In this document: one piece after another, positions 47,339 to 59,900 of the stretch
Position numbering within the stretch: the stretch's first letter is position 1
Layout of the letters: each line of letters opens with the position of its first letter
Source of the DNA: Jaltomata sinuosa
Lineage: Eukaryota > Streptophyta > Magnoliopsida > Solanales > Solanaceae
Reading direction: 5' to 3'
Length of the DNA stretch: 64,000 bases
Assembly (NCBI GenBank): GCA_003996215.1
Contig: QJPP01005191.1
Span: 28,104-92,103 of the forward strand
Notes under the pieces: generated by a model
Told to the model about the DNA's origin: nothing
What the model saw: the letters and a program-made list of their open reading frames with translations, nothing else
The model's database searches: none
Made by a program: the position numbers and the translations under genes

Positions 47339-47343
47339 AAGAA
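47339..47343. repeat. Target site duplication AAGAA, right copy (element A)
   Basis: Pairs with 35283-35287. The B LTR sequence resumes as CCCCTAGCCATTTTAG. Confidence 0.9.
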
Positions 47344-47473
47344 CCCCTAGCCATTTTAGAAAATATTTTTATTGATCTTTGGCCAGAGAGAGACCTACTA
47401 TTGGCTAGCTTGGAGAGTAAGTTAATCATCCAACACTATTGGAAGATTTTATTGTAATGTCTTTAGTTTATTT
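47344..47473 (+). mobile_element. 3' LTR of element B, second part
   Basis: CATTTTAGAAAATATT, GAGAGAGACCTACT and GGCTAGCTTGGAGAG match 29738-29880 in the 5' LTR. It stops at TTAGTTTATTT, where the CACTA element starts. The remainder of the LTR should lie beyond this window. Confidence 0.8.
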
Positions 47474-48060
47474 CACTACTGGAAAATGGGCCTACTGCAA
47501 CACCAAGGAAATCTTTGTTGTAGGCCTTAAATTGTCCCAGTCATACTATGGCAACGGGGGTTATGCCCGCCCCACCAACTCGCGTGACCATAGATCTATG
47601 GCAATGGTTCCTTGTAACAGTCCACTAAACTGTTGCTTAAAACATATATATCGCAATGGTTATTCATTTCTCTATAACGGCTAACTTATGTATTAATTGG
47701 AAAAGTTAAAACCGTTAAACCCCCAGCTCAATTGCAACGGTTATTATAGTTTTGCAACAGTTATTTTGCCTGTTTTGCAATGAAATTTTTAGTTCAATTG
47801 CAACGGTTACTATTATTTTGTAACAGTTATTTTATCTTTGTTGCAATAATATTTTTAGCTCAATTATGACAATTATCACTGTTATTGCAATGGGTTTGCA
47901 CAGTGACCAAAAATGCTATAGCAATGATTATATTTTACCTATTGTAACATTTCTTATATGTTTTAGCAATTGGTAGTTTGTGCTTTAGAAAAAGCTATTG
48001 CAACAGTTCTCTTTTACCTATTGGAACAGTTCATCTATGTTTCAATTGGCTGGGTTGTAA
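47474..48060. repeat. CACTA terminal and subterminal repeat zone
   Basis: TGCAACGGTTATTAT, TTGCAACAGTTATTTT, GTAACAGTTATTTT, GCAATGGTTATTC, GCAACAGTTCTC and relatives occur a dozen or so times, about every 20-45 bases, largely in one orientation. In En/Spm such motifs bind the TNPA protein. Confidence 0.75.
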
Positions 48061-48377
48061 ATATAAATATTTGAAATCATAAAATCGTATATACAACAAA
48101 AGATGATAGTTACTAAACAAAACTGAATGATCATATTTCAAAATATAAGATCATTCACATAATATCATCCGCCATAAAGGAGAAATATACAAAACAACCT
48201 AGTCATAATGTGTCATACGCCATAGGTGCAAAATATACAAATTATCAGTCTTACTTATCCATATATAGGCAAAATATACACAGTTGGCACATGCATGTTT
48301 CAACTGTACAGTGAACATAAAGTGAAGAGCCATAATGTCAACAAAAGAGCAAAGTTTTGACAACTTGCAACCAAATC

Positions 48378-48430
48378 TCAACTGCCTTCTTCATCAATGC
48401 TTTCATCATCTCCTTGGTTAGTATCTCCAC
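48378..48430 (-). other. Candidate last exon of the TNPA-like gene
   Basis: On the minus strand TTTTTGTAG, a good splice acceptor, is followed by a short acidic frame GGDTNQGDDESIDEEGS and a TGA stop at 48380-48378. Such an acidic tail is compatible with the end of a Transposase_24 product, but the connection across about 1.8 kb is my inference. Confidence 0.25.
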
Positions 48431-48653
48431 CTACAAAAGTCGATAAATATAAGTTATGAATGAATTTTAATTAGTATCTAGTGAAACTTTAATTTTAGTC
48501 AAAGATAGGCAGTGAGATAAAAGGAAAAAGCCAATAAAATTTCCTTCAATGTGTATCTGAGAGAATTTTACAACATGAAAACAATATCTAGGCTCTCGAA
48601 AATGTTGAGTTAATAATTATATGAGTTGTTAGTCAATCTCACAGTTTATAAAT

Positions 48654-49249
48654 ATCCAGAAGTTATACATATATTACCATCCCAATGCACAGGTTCAAAA
48701 GTTAAAAGTTTTGATTGGAGTTGCACTAGAATTGCAAATACATTTTAAGTACCAGCAAAACACTATAACAGCGATGCAGTTTAACATACTATAAATGTCA
48801 AGATCAAATGCAAAATATATTTCAACACTTATAAACAATGGCCAAGCTTTTAACAGATACATTACGACAAACTCCGATCCTCCTGTTCCACATCATAGTT
48901 CTGCCAAAATACAGATTTTGAACTTAAATTTGTACATCAAAAAAGTATAAACATCCAGAAGTTATAGAAATACTACCATCTCAATTCACAGGTTCAGAAG
49001 TTAAAAGTTTTGATTGGAGTTGCACTAGGATTGCCAATGCATGTTAAATACCAGCAAAACACTATAACAGCGATGCAGTTTAACATACTATAAATGCCAA
49101 CGTCAAATGCAAAACATACTTCAACACCTAAAAGCAATGTCAAGCTTTTAATAGATTCATTACCACAAACTCCTATCCTCCTTTCCCACACCATAGTACT
49201 GCTAGAGTACAAATTTTGAACTTAAATTTGTACATCAAAAAAATAAATT
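48654..49249. repeat. 299-bp tandem duplication in the CACTA element
   Basis: Unit 1 is 48654-48952, unit 2 is 48953 to about 49249. Both run from ATCCAGAAGTTATA through CACTATAACAGCGATGCAG to TTTGTACATCAAAAAA. The region is noncoding, probably an intron or 3' untranslated part of the TNPA-like gene. Confidence 0.85.
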
Positions 49250-49727
49250 TTGAAGTTCAATTACCTAATAAAGCTTATTAGCAGTTCAATTACTCAATAA
49301 AACTTTGAAGGCCAAGGAAGACGAGGTCTCACATTTTTAAGATAAGACGTACACTTTAAGCAAACTAACTTTAGAAACTATTCAAGATATAGTCAAAATA
49401 CTAACTACCTTGCAGACAGGTCAGCTTATCCCCTCTAGGAAGCATATATATTTAGTTTTTTTAAAAAACACAATTAAAGCATCACCCGTATAGTAGCATC
49501 AGGTTGTAGAATATCAAAATTCAACATGATATAAGTAACTTTTAAGAGCTCATTATGTTGCTAATAGTATTCATTACCAAATGTATGTATGTGAAGACAC
49601 ATACTAAACATACTTCAGTTAGGCAAACACTTTGAAAATAAGTCAAGATATGGGACATATTACATCACATTTACCCCATGACATGGTTTGAATTTATAAG
49701 GGATTACACTATAGTGTTAACTTCAGA

Positions 49728-50030
49728 ACACAATCATATAATTTGACCTTGAATTTGACAACATAACCATATAAATAATTTCCAAACTCTATCGTCATAA
49801 TTTTTAGAACATAACCATATACTTTGACCTTGAATTTGATAACATAATCATATAATCAATTGCCAGAATACTATCGATCTTAATTTGCATAACATGACCA
49901 TATTAGTTGACAACATAACTCTATAACCATATAACCATTTCCAAAACATAACCATATAATCATTTTCAGAATATAATCATATAACCATTTTCAGAACATA
50001 ACCATATAACCATATAACCATTTCATTTGA
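49728..50030. repeat. CATAACCATATAA minisatellite
   Basis: Degenerate units AACATAACCATATAATCATTTTCAG of about 23-28 bp recur, tightest at 49910-50020. AT-rich, no coding content. Confidence 0.7.
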
Positions 50031-50176
50031 CAACAACTTTGTGATAGTTGGCAGATGTATCAAACCAACTAAAAGAGAGAATTGAAGAAAAATATTTGCC
50101 AGCACCTTCCAAATTATAGCTATGAATAATGCTTAGTATCAATAATTATAAGAAAAAGAAGAAGTAGACTAAAATA

Positions 50177-50199
50177 AAGAAGAAGAAGAAGAAGAAGAT
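50177..50199. repeat. (AAG)n microsatellite
   Basis: Seven to eight AAG triplets in a row, with further GAA-rich sequence around 50143-50166. It lies just outside the last clear coding exon of the TNPA-like gene. Confidence 0.85.
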
Positions 50200-50280
50200 G
50201 CAAATTTGGAAGAAGAGGAGAACCATAACTTGGTTGTTGCTACTGGCAGACGATCGATTAATCGGTTGGATATCTTCTTG

Positions 50281-52554
50281 TTGTCACTGATCACAAGTTG
50301 TTGAAAATTTATCAGCATCCAATTGAATCCCAGGGTACATAAGATTATGTCGTCTAAGGATGTCATTTGTAACTTCATGGCAGATGCTCCTTTTTTGTTG
50401 TTCTAATTTTTCTAGTATCCTATCTTCTAAGTCTTCCAATTTTTGTTGCATCTCACTGGTAGCACTTGCAGTGGGTTCAAGATGTCCCTTCCTTTTCAAG
50501 GTGGTTTTAGTAACCACTCACCTATATAATCTCACAAATCCTGGATGTTCAGGTCCCAGGATAGCTGCACAAGCATCAACAAATTGACTGCCATCTTTAG
50601 TTTGTTCATGACTTTGAACTTTCTCCATTTCGACCTACAAATCAAATTTAAATGACGAGAATTCAATTAAATCAAACTGAGCCTATATAAGAACAACTAA
50701 AGAATGTCAACAATAAAGATTAATAATAAAATTTTATTGATCATATCGTCATCAGTGTCCTTGTATGCTCGTCCAACTTTTCTTTTTCTTGTAGCCACAA
50801 AGATTTCTTTAAGTGAAACTTCACCGAGGGTTTCCTTCTCTTTTCCTAATTACATAAAATTTAGTATCAAAAAGCTTGTAATGACAGTCAAGAATCTTAT
50901 AATGACAGCAAGCTTATATTTAATGAGAGATTAAGAAGAGAACAAACCAATTGATCACGTATCATAGCAAAACTTGTTTTACCAGCAGTATGTGGATTCT
51001 TCAATTTTTTTGATTCTTGATATTTATTTCATTCATTTTATGCAAATAAATGAGCCATCAAATCTACTTAAAAAATAAATCAAGAAAAGTTAAGTGAGTC
51101 AATGAGAATATAAATACACCGAGTGATCAGATTCACAATGATCATACAAAACTGTCTTACTATAGTTTTAGAATGGTGTGTTTCATTATATTATGATCTA
51201 ACATATCGATATAAATGAAATGAAACAATCTTAATGTGTACATGATCTAACCTTGAACTTGTCAAAGTGCCAATATTTGAGAAGATCCTTGAAATCATAT
51301 TCTGAAACCTCATCGGGCTTGTTTGCTATTTGAAGTTCATCATTGTTAAAGGGCTTAGAGTGCTTCTTATACAAATGATTCTTGTACTTCCTCCGAGCAG
51401 ATTGAATTCCATCCAAAACCCACTCCTTTCCAGCATCAGGAATATCATATTTCTTCTACAATTTATTCTTTGGGTTAGTACTATAAAAAGTACAAAATGA
51501 TCTTAACCAAAATCAGAAAAGTAAGAACTCAAACCAGGGTATATTCCCTCAAGTCCTTTTTTGTATCCACATGATTCCACTTTTGTATATGAAGGGACAG
51601 AGCATTGCATTTCTTGCCAAAGTTTCAATAAAGATACCCAGTTCTGCTACAATTTCTTTTATAGGACCAATCGACTGTTTGTACCTATTTAGAACAATGA
51701 GTTTACGATCTTTTCGCGCATGTACATGTTGCATTATTATATTTTCTCATCTTTCTTTTTTGACTTAAAGGGCCTACAATAATACAAAGCAGAATTAAAC
51801 CACATACAATGCAATAATATAAGCTGATTTTATAATGAAAATGTATCTCAATATTTAAAAGTAAATTTAAATGTGTCTGCCTTCTACACATAGTTTATTT
51901 TCTTCAGAATTCAGTGGTTCTTGTTGCATTTGGTCATGTACATCTTCTCCTTCTAGAGTGGAAGAAATATCTTGGCACTTGTTGCAATTATTCCTCTGCA
52001 ACTTCTGTTACTATAGTGGAAGAATGCATAGGCACTTGTTGAGGTTGTTCTTGAACAACTTGTGCTTTGAGAGTTGATGAACTCCGAGTCACCCATTGCA
52101 ATGGTTCCTGCACAGCCTGTAGTTCTATAGTGGAAGATTTCTGAGTCATCTGTTGAATTGCTTCCTGCACAGCCTGTGCAGTTACATTGGAAGAATTTTG
52201 AGATATTTATTGCACCTGCTTCTATACGACTTGTGCTTTCAGAGTGGTGGATTTTTTAGGAGACTTTCGAGGCATTTGTTCCTGTAAAGGTTGTTCTATC
52301 AGAGATGAAGACTTTCGAGGAGACTTTTGAGGAACTTGTTCCTGCATAGCTCATGCTTTCATAAAGCAAGTCTTTCGAGGAGACTTTTGAGGTACCAGTT
52401 CTAGCATACCTTGCGCTACTAGATCAACATAAGAGTTTGGACACATAATTTATTCACCACTTCTCAATGACGAAAGCCGTTTGTAAGCCATGGTTGTAAA
52501 ACTTTCTTCCGCCATGTATTTCCTTTCTTTCACATTACTGTTTTTTTTAGTCAT
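50281..52554 (-). pseudogene. TNPA-like / Transposase_24 (Ptta/En/Spm) gene of the CACTA element
   Basis: Exon pieces read in family order. Start ATG at 52554-52552 (MTKKNSNVKERKYMAEES), then about eight tandem 19-residue repeats (51955-52430), then 51734-51549 (GPIKEIVAELGIFIETLARN), 51460-51231 (KYDIPDAGKEWVLDGIQ, then KNHLYKKHSKPF), about 51030-50950 (KNPHTAGKTSFAMIRDQL), about 50850-50750 (LKEIFVATRKRKVGRAYKD), and a last piece 50640-50284 (QFVDACAAILGPEHPGFV, then VTKTTLKRK and a coiled-coil-like MQQKLEDLEDRILEKLEQQ). The family is the CACTA accessory DNA-binding protein. Breaks: several stops in the repeat exon and a TGA at 50520-50518. The pieces are separated by apparent introns. Residue order and motif spacing are good, so the call is firm even though the gene is dead. 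Confidence 0.75.
51955..52430 (-). repeat. In-frame 57-60-bp coding tandem repeat
   Basis: About eight copies of a unit encoding roughly KSST-x-x-AQ-x-VQEQ-x-QQ-x-P. The reading frame holds across all copies although four stops have appeared. The upstream copies use PQKSPRKSSSL-type residues, the downstream ones TRSSSTLKAQ. It encodes a Gln/Ser-rich, charged, probably flexible N-terminal arm. Confidence 0.75.
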
Positions 52555-53439
52555 GATTACTGAATCTAGCAAAATAATACTACACGTAAGCATCATACTT
52601 ATAAAGTGATAATTGTAGTTCAAATTTTGAAAATTAAAGAAAATATTGCAAGAGACTTAAATTTGAATCAAAAGGTGCAATCTTTCTGAGACATCAATAT
52701 GCAAAAATTAACATACAGTGAAAGTGTTAGTCTATCATCCTTTTTCAAAATAAGCTTAAACATGTTGTTCCTATATTAAGTCTTACTAATAACTTGACTC
52801 AAAAGGACCACCTTACAAATGGCTCAAATAACAGCCATGCTAGTAGTAGTAATGTAGTATTTCATTGTTCATACAAAGGAAACTACAAAGTAGTACTGTC
52901 AAATTTTTATATTTTGGTCTATGACAAACTTGAAACAGATGCAGCAAGAACATGACCAATCTAGTGCCACAGTTTTAAATTTCCACAACCAAAACTGAAA
53001 TAACACTGTATATGGTTAATAAGATAGCAACACAAATCTTCCAGTAAGTAGTGTCAGTAGTGAAGTTGAGACTCCCTTCAATGATTCACTAGCTAGTTCA
53101 CAGACCATATATTGAATGTCCTGTAAAATTAAGCAATTTATAATAAAATTCTAAGGAAAAAAGAACTAATACAAATTGAATAATGATATATAGGTAAGAA
53201 ACATAACCAAAGTATTTCTGTCAAAAGAGCTTTATCAATCACTCAAAACAAACTAAAAACACATGATCAATATATATTTATTACAACAAGTTCAAAAGTT
53301 TTTTTTGAAGTAAATAGATATGATTAATAAGGAACATCAGATTGAGTTTACAGTCAAAAGTCTATCGGAGAGGTAGCACCAATACAAGATCCTAATCTAG
53401 AGTCAAAGTAGTAACCAAATCGACTAAAGTGTCAATTAC
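52555..53439. other. Spacer between the two CACTA genes
   Basis: AT-rich, no recognisable coding segment on either strand. It should contain the TNPA-like promoter or an intron if the two genes share a transcript, as in En/Spm. I see no clear signal. Confidence 0.4.
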
Positions 53440-56400
53440 AGGAGACATAACATTCCAGGAAAACAAGTTTAATCATCTGCCTCCATCCAATCTCAATCAG
53501 TATCATCATAATCATCCTCCTCTTTCGATGTTTTTCATAATTGCATCTTTTGAATATCTTGCATCAAGTGGAATATCAATAACATCAACATGGATATCTT
53601 CTCTTGACCATCTAATTTCATCATCGGGTAATCTGTTCGAGGGACCAATGTCTTCAATAGGCTCCCTCAAAAATGTTTCTCCTATATTAGAACAATTTTC
53701 ATAGGGACTTTATTTCGAGCATAGTAAACATCTGTCTCACTTGGATCCTCCACATAGAAAACTTGATGCACTTGAGATGCCAACACAAAAGGGTCATCTG
53801 TACTACGTAATCTGTTGAAGTATACACGGGTCAACCCATACTCATCTTTTTCATTATGAAACCAATAATATCTAAATAGAACAATACCAAAACAACCATA
53901 ATAATCAAGTTCAATAATATATTCAATAGCACCATAATACATAACCTCTCCATCAATGGCATTCTGATCTTGGGCACTAGCAAAACTGTCAATTATCGCA
54001 GTGAAAGACACTACTATTTTGAGACTTCATGGTGGAATCTCGTTTTAATGTATAAAATTGATATCCATTAACGAAGTATGCCATATAGCTTCTGGTTTCC
54101 ATCCTATTAGGCCCTTTATCTAGCTATCTTAACTGATTAGGAACTTCAACAGTTTTAACTTTCTCCTTTAACCAATTGCCGAATTCTTGACTATGAATCC
54201 TTGCTCTTGTCCATGCATTTGATTTAATACTACCCTCAACTAAAGCCTTATGTTCCCTGAAAGTATGAATAATTCAAATACAACCATTAAATATTTATAT
54301 TGAATTTTACAGTATAATAACAAAATATATAAAGTTCAAAATATAAAGATTTACTTGATAAAATTCTCTACTTGTTCATCTTCGGTATTGAACATAACAT
54401 ATCGATGTGCTTCACTTGATAACTGTTGATCAATCTTCAAAGCCTTTCCTTTTGTTTTCTTCTCTTTTCCAATTGAATGACCTATCTTAGGGAATATAGT
54501 TGGTAGAACAGAACATATCGATGTTGCTCTTGTTTAGCATCCTCATCATCCTGATCAGTTTGGTACCTACTGAATCTTGTCTTCACTCCATCATGTAGAT
54601 ATCTCGAAAAAATGATCAAGCACTTTTGGTCAACAAACCCATCTACAATTGATGCTTCTGAATTAAATTGATTACGAACAAAGTCCTTCAACTCATACGA
54701 TTCTCTCTCCATAGGATACATATAACAAAGATGATTTGACCCCCAACTTAATTTCATCGACCAAATAGATATGCAAATGTTTCATTATATCAAAAAAACT
54801 TGGAGGAAAAATCTTTTCAAGCTCACATTCAACTTCATTGATTTGAGCCTGCAATCCCTCTACAATTGTCCGCTTTATAACCTTACCACATATGACTTTA
54901 AAGAAGTTTCCCAACCTAATCAAGACTACTTCAACGTTTTTCAAACTTCAATTTGGATCAAGTAATGCATCATAATATGAGCATCATGGCTTTTATAGCC
55001 TGATATTTTCATCTTTTCCATGTCTACACGCTTTGATATATTTGAGGCACACCCTTTTGGTAATTTGACATTCTTAAACACACTGCAGAATAAATTTTTT
55101 TCTTCTAGTTTCATAGAAAAATAGGAGTTAGCTAAATAAACTTTTCCCTTTGTATTATCTTTTACTGGATGAAGCTCCTTCCTTATCCCCATTTCTTGCA
55201 AGTCACAGCGAGAATTAATGTAATCCTTTGACTTTCCTATTATATCAAGTAAAGTAGCAAGCAAACTATCAAAAATGGTCTTCTCAATATGCATCACATC
55301 CAGATTGTGCCTCAACAGATTTGTAGACCAATATGGTAATTGAAAGAAGATGGATCTTTTCTTCCATGGACCCTCAATAGTTCGACGCCTTCTCTTTTGG
55401 CCCTTTCCAAAGATATTGTTGAAATCTTGTAACTTTTCAAGAACTTCTGTGCCCGACAGTGGTGTAGGTGTAGGTCTATGATCCTCCACACCATTAAATA
55501 ATTTCTTATCTCTTCGAAATGGATGATCAGGAGGTAAAAATGCCCGATGACCTAAGTAACACATCTTACGACTATGTTTAAGGTATTGAGAGCATGTGTT
55601 ATAGTTACAAGTTGGGTATGCTAAATTTCCCTTACTGCTCCATCCGGATAGCATTGCTAGCACTGAAAATTCACTAATTGTCCATAATAAGGATGCACAC
55701 ATTTGAAATATTTGCTTTGAATGAGCATTATATATTTCTACCCCAAATTCCCATAGATCATTTAATTCAACAATTAATGGTTGTAGGTACACATCAATAT
55801 CATTTCCTGGAGAATATGGACCTGGAATGATCATTGACTGTAGTATGTACTATGGCTTCATGCAAATCCACAATGAAAACTTATAATTCCTCAACATAAC
55901 TGTCCATGTGCTATGGGAAATGCTCATGGTTAGAAATGGATTGAACCCATCACTTGAAAGATCCAATCTGACATTTCGAGGATCATTCGACAGGTTGGAT
56001 GCAAATAATAAAAATGCTTCCAAGCTTCTCCATCAGCAGGGTGTCTTAAATTCCCATCATTAGGTCATTCAGTAGCATGCCATCTCATTGCAACTGCCAT
56101 TTCAGCACACATAAACATTCTCTGAAGCCTAGGCTTTCAAGGACAGTATCTCAAAATCTTTGTGGCTATTTTAGAGGTTGCACTAGTCGAATTGTCACCA
56201 ACATTAGTCCATATAGAAGACCCACACACAGTGCAATTATTTGTCTCTGCCTTGTCTTTCCAAAATAGTATGCAATCGTTAGGACATGCATGTGTTTTAT
56301 CATAACCGAGACCTAGATCTTTTATCATCTTTTTAGCCTTATTGAAAGACTCAGGCAGTTGCGCAAAGGGAAAAGCTTCTTTTAACAAGTCTAACAGATC

Positions 56401-56915
56401 TGAAAATGTCACATTACTCAACCCATGTAGGCTTTTAAGCAAGTAGAACTGAATGACGAAGCTCAACTTGCTAAACTTCTCACACCCTGGATATAAGTTT
56501 TTTTTTCCTTTTTCAACTAATTTGAAAAACCTTTTTGCATATTCAGATAGTCCTTCTCTCACTCCTTCTTCATGCCCTGCATCATCCTCTATATTTCTAA
56601 AAGTATCATGAAGCAGTCCATTAATATCATCATGATTATTACAATCTTCATCATTACTACTTGGATGTGATGTACTAGAGGATACTCTTTCCCCGTGAGA
56701 AATCAACCTGTTGTATCCTTCAACAAATCCTTTTGCAAACAAGTGATCCTGCACCACAATTCTGTAACACAAATAATGATTCTTGCAATCATCACAAGGG
56801 CACAATATTTCATTTCCTTTAGAAGCTCGTTCAAACGCCTTATCAAGAAAATCCTTCACTCTATTTATGAACTCATCAGAGCTTCTTCTTAGACTTTTCC
56901 AACTTCTATCTAAAT
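53440..56915 (-). pseudogene. TNP2-like CACTA transposase
   Basis: Domains from high to low coordinates: transposase-associated domain (about 56900-56680; DRSWKSL, then LCPCDDCKNHYL); Cys-rich motif CPNDCILFWKDKAETNNCTVC (about 56300-56220); catalytic Transposase_21 region with DPRNVRLDLSSDGFNPF (55934-55987), PGPYSPGNDIDVYLQPL (about 55820), GWSSKGNLAYPTC (about 55640) and NLDVMHIEKTI (about 55290); DUF4218-like region (54944-54482; IFPPSFFDIM, IFSRYLHDGVKTRFSR); DUF4216 (54011-53682; GEVMYYGAIEYIIELDYYG, YVEDPSETDV). The protein would cut and join element ends. Damage: the position expected to be the start Met before DRSW is TTA (Leu); stops at 56139-56137, 56067-56065 and 55852-55850; a frameshift near 56000; several breaks after 54940. 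The exact 3' end is uncertain. Confidence 0.85.
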
Positions 56916-59900
56916 TATTTATAGTAATCTATGTGACACAAGAAATCAAAAAAATTATGATTTATGATAGACTATGAAAGATAAAAGGCAACAATGTTCA
57001 GCAAGCACAATATCATTTTCATCAACCACTTTACAGTATTACACATTGTTAACCTTAAAACAAGATAAATTAACAACTAGGAAATCAATAACTTAAAGTT
57101 TCAGAGATGACACACTAGCAAACAAACAGTTCAGCCAATGTTTACACACTTCAAGAAAAGACATTTTCAGACTTTAATTTTTTGAACAGACAATGGTGGT
57201 CATTTTCTTAGTATGAAACTGATACAATTTGATCTAATTTTATTTATCAAGATATAACTAGATGCTATACTTTCTTATAATATACATGTACATTTTTAAA
57301 GGGGTGGGCAGCATTCCAGTAGATACAAATACATACTCTTAGTCATAATAACTTCAAAGTTGCTTAACGAAGACATTTTAAAGAAAAACTCTCATGGTAA
57401 TAACTAATAATATTAAAATAGCCCTAAATTTATCATGCTTCACAAATTTATGTTATCAATGACTTATGGACATTCGAGAAAGGCGAGATAGTCACACAAG
57501 TTGTTATCCAAAAATAAAAAATCCAGGTTTAACCCACACTACCGAACTTAATAGTTGCATCATAAAAGCCAACATCAATAGCATGAGAGATATGGTCTAC
57601 AGTGAACAATTTTACCATAGCTACTATCAAAATTTAGTCACACAAAAAATTATCACAAAACAAAAGTAAACAAAGATAAACCACACTATCAAATTTATTA
57701 ATAGCTTATGCAATATGAAATCCAACATCAATGACAAGAAAAATGTGGTCTGGAGTAAATAATTTCACCACAACTACCAACAAAATTAAGACCCACAGTA
57801 GCAACACTCTAAATAAACTTAGATAAATATACATTGAGCATGCACAAATTTTAAGATGGAACAACTGAGGGTTCAACTAACCTGATCAAGAATTTGTTGG
57901 ATCAGCGGATAAAAATTACTTGCAAATATTCGATAGATGAACGTTCTTCAAAAGTTAATCGACAAATGATGAAACTATGGAAAAGATGAGTTGTTTGGCT
58001 GCAAACATGAAATAGCCAAGGGAAGTGATTAAAATTACCATGTCCAAGTCCTAATTAAAATACTTGTGACATAAAAATAGTAAGCAAAAGCTTTATACAA
58101 TCCAAATAAGAATAAAGTCTATTTTTCTTGAACTCTTCTAAAATATCAGTGTGTATAAGTGTAAGATCCTCCACACGTAGTGCATTTTTGAAGGATCGAA
58201 CATAAGTACAGTTATATTTTTGGATAGTTTGAGAAACAGAGAACAAAATACTTGCCATATGTAGATTTTCATAATAACAAGAGGCCAAATTATATTCAAC
58301 TGATAATTAGAAGTTTTATACCCATGCCAAGCCACAAATACATTACATATAAACTTTGGCAAAAGGGTAAACTAGTTCAACATTTTCTTTTGAATATCAT
58401 TTTTTTTCAAGGCCCTAAATCTGAGTGAGGCATGACACGATAACTAATGTCTTTTAACTTTAACTGAGTAACCAATTAAATAAGGCTGGCCATACCGATA
58501 AAAATATATGTTACAGTTTAAGATATTACACTGACTCAATGAAAAAATTGTCAGTGAAGGGAATAGTCTTGAAAAGAACATATTGATGTCTATTTTAAAA
58601 AACTTAAAAGAATACTTGACCAAACAGTTCCCTTTTAATAAAAGACCATTTTTCAGTTAAGTCTTGAGCAAAACATAGCCAAAACCAGTATATGATACTT
58701 CAATAAAATAGATTACACACTTAAGCAGACACACCAAGTAGATGAAAGAGATGACAAACTAAGTAAACCAACAGCTTAGCCAAAATAAGTAACTTAAATG
58801 AAAGGGGTGACACACTAAAAAACAGACACCCTAGCCAAAACCAGTAACATAAATAAAAGAGATGTCACACTAAATAAACCAACAACTTAGCAAATGTTTG
58901 AACGCTTCAAGAAAAAAGATTTCACAATTAACTTTTTTGAACAAACAATGATCATTTCTTACAAAAAAGCTGATACATTTTAATCTAATTTTATGAACAT
59001 TCGAGAAAGACGACACACAAACTATTATCAAAAAATAAAAAGATATAGTTTTAACCCACACTACACTAACTTAGTAAATCATGCATCAGAAATTCAAGAT
59101 CAACGACAAGAGTAATCTGATTTACAACAACAAATTTCACCAAAGCTGCTAGCAAAAGTTCAGTCACACAAATCTATTATCAAATAAAAAAAAACAGGGT
59201 GAGAAAACACTACCAAATTTATTAATAGCTAGTGCAATAGGAAATCCAACATGAATGTCCACATTGAACAATCTACCAAAGAGATTTCATTAACAACAAA
59301 TTAAGACCACACACAGTAGCTATTTAATAGCACATACAACAGAAAAATCCCACAATTATACCATGCCTAATAACAACAAATTAAGACCAAAAATAATAGC
59401 TAATTTAATAGCACATGCAACATAGAAATCCAACAATTATACTAGACCTAACAGTAACAAATTAACACCAACATATAGCAGTAACTAAATCATACATTCA
59501 ATAGAGAAATTCAATAATTTTACCACACCTAACAACAACAAATTAACACCAACACACAATAGCAACTAAATCGTACATGCAACAGAAAAATTCAATAATC
59601 TTACCACACCTAACAACAATAAACTAAAACCAACATACAACAACAACTAAATTCCAACAGCAAAATGCAATAATTTCACTAACCCTAAAATAAACAAAGT
59701 AACATCCACTCACAGTGACAACCTAACAACATATGCAACAAGAAAATCTAACAATTTCACTAACCCCATAGCTCAAAACTTGAAGAGAAAATAAAGGTTA
59801 AAGAAAAATACCTTCAAAGATCAAACTTGTTGAAGAAATTTAAGATTTATTAGGTCCAACTACAATCACAAATATATTTAGCTAAAATCTGCTTAAAATG

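Noticed and set aside
53429..53704. Plus-strand 91-codon frame
   Set aside because: Antisense to the C-terminal part of the TNP2-like gene, whose minus-strand reading matches DUF4216 and its tail.
59285..59770. CRISPR-like spaced repeats
   Set aside because: Units are contiguous and degenerate, with no conserved repeat and unique spacers; a minisatellite in plant DNA.
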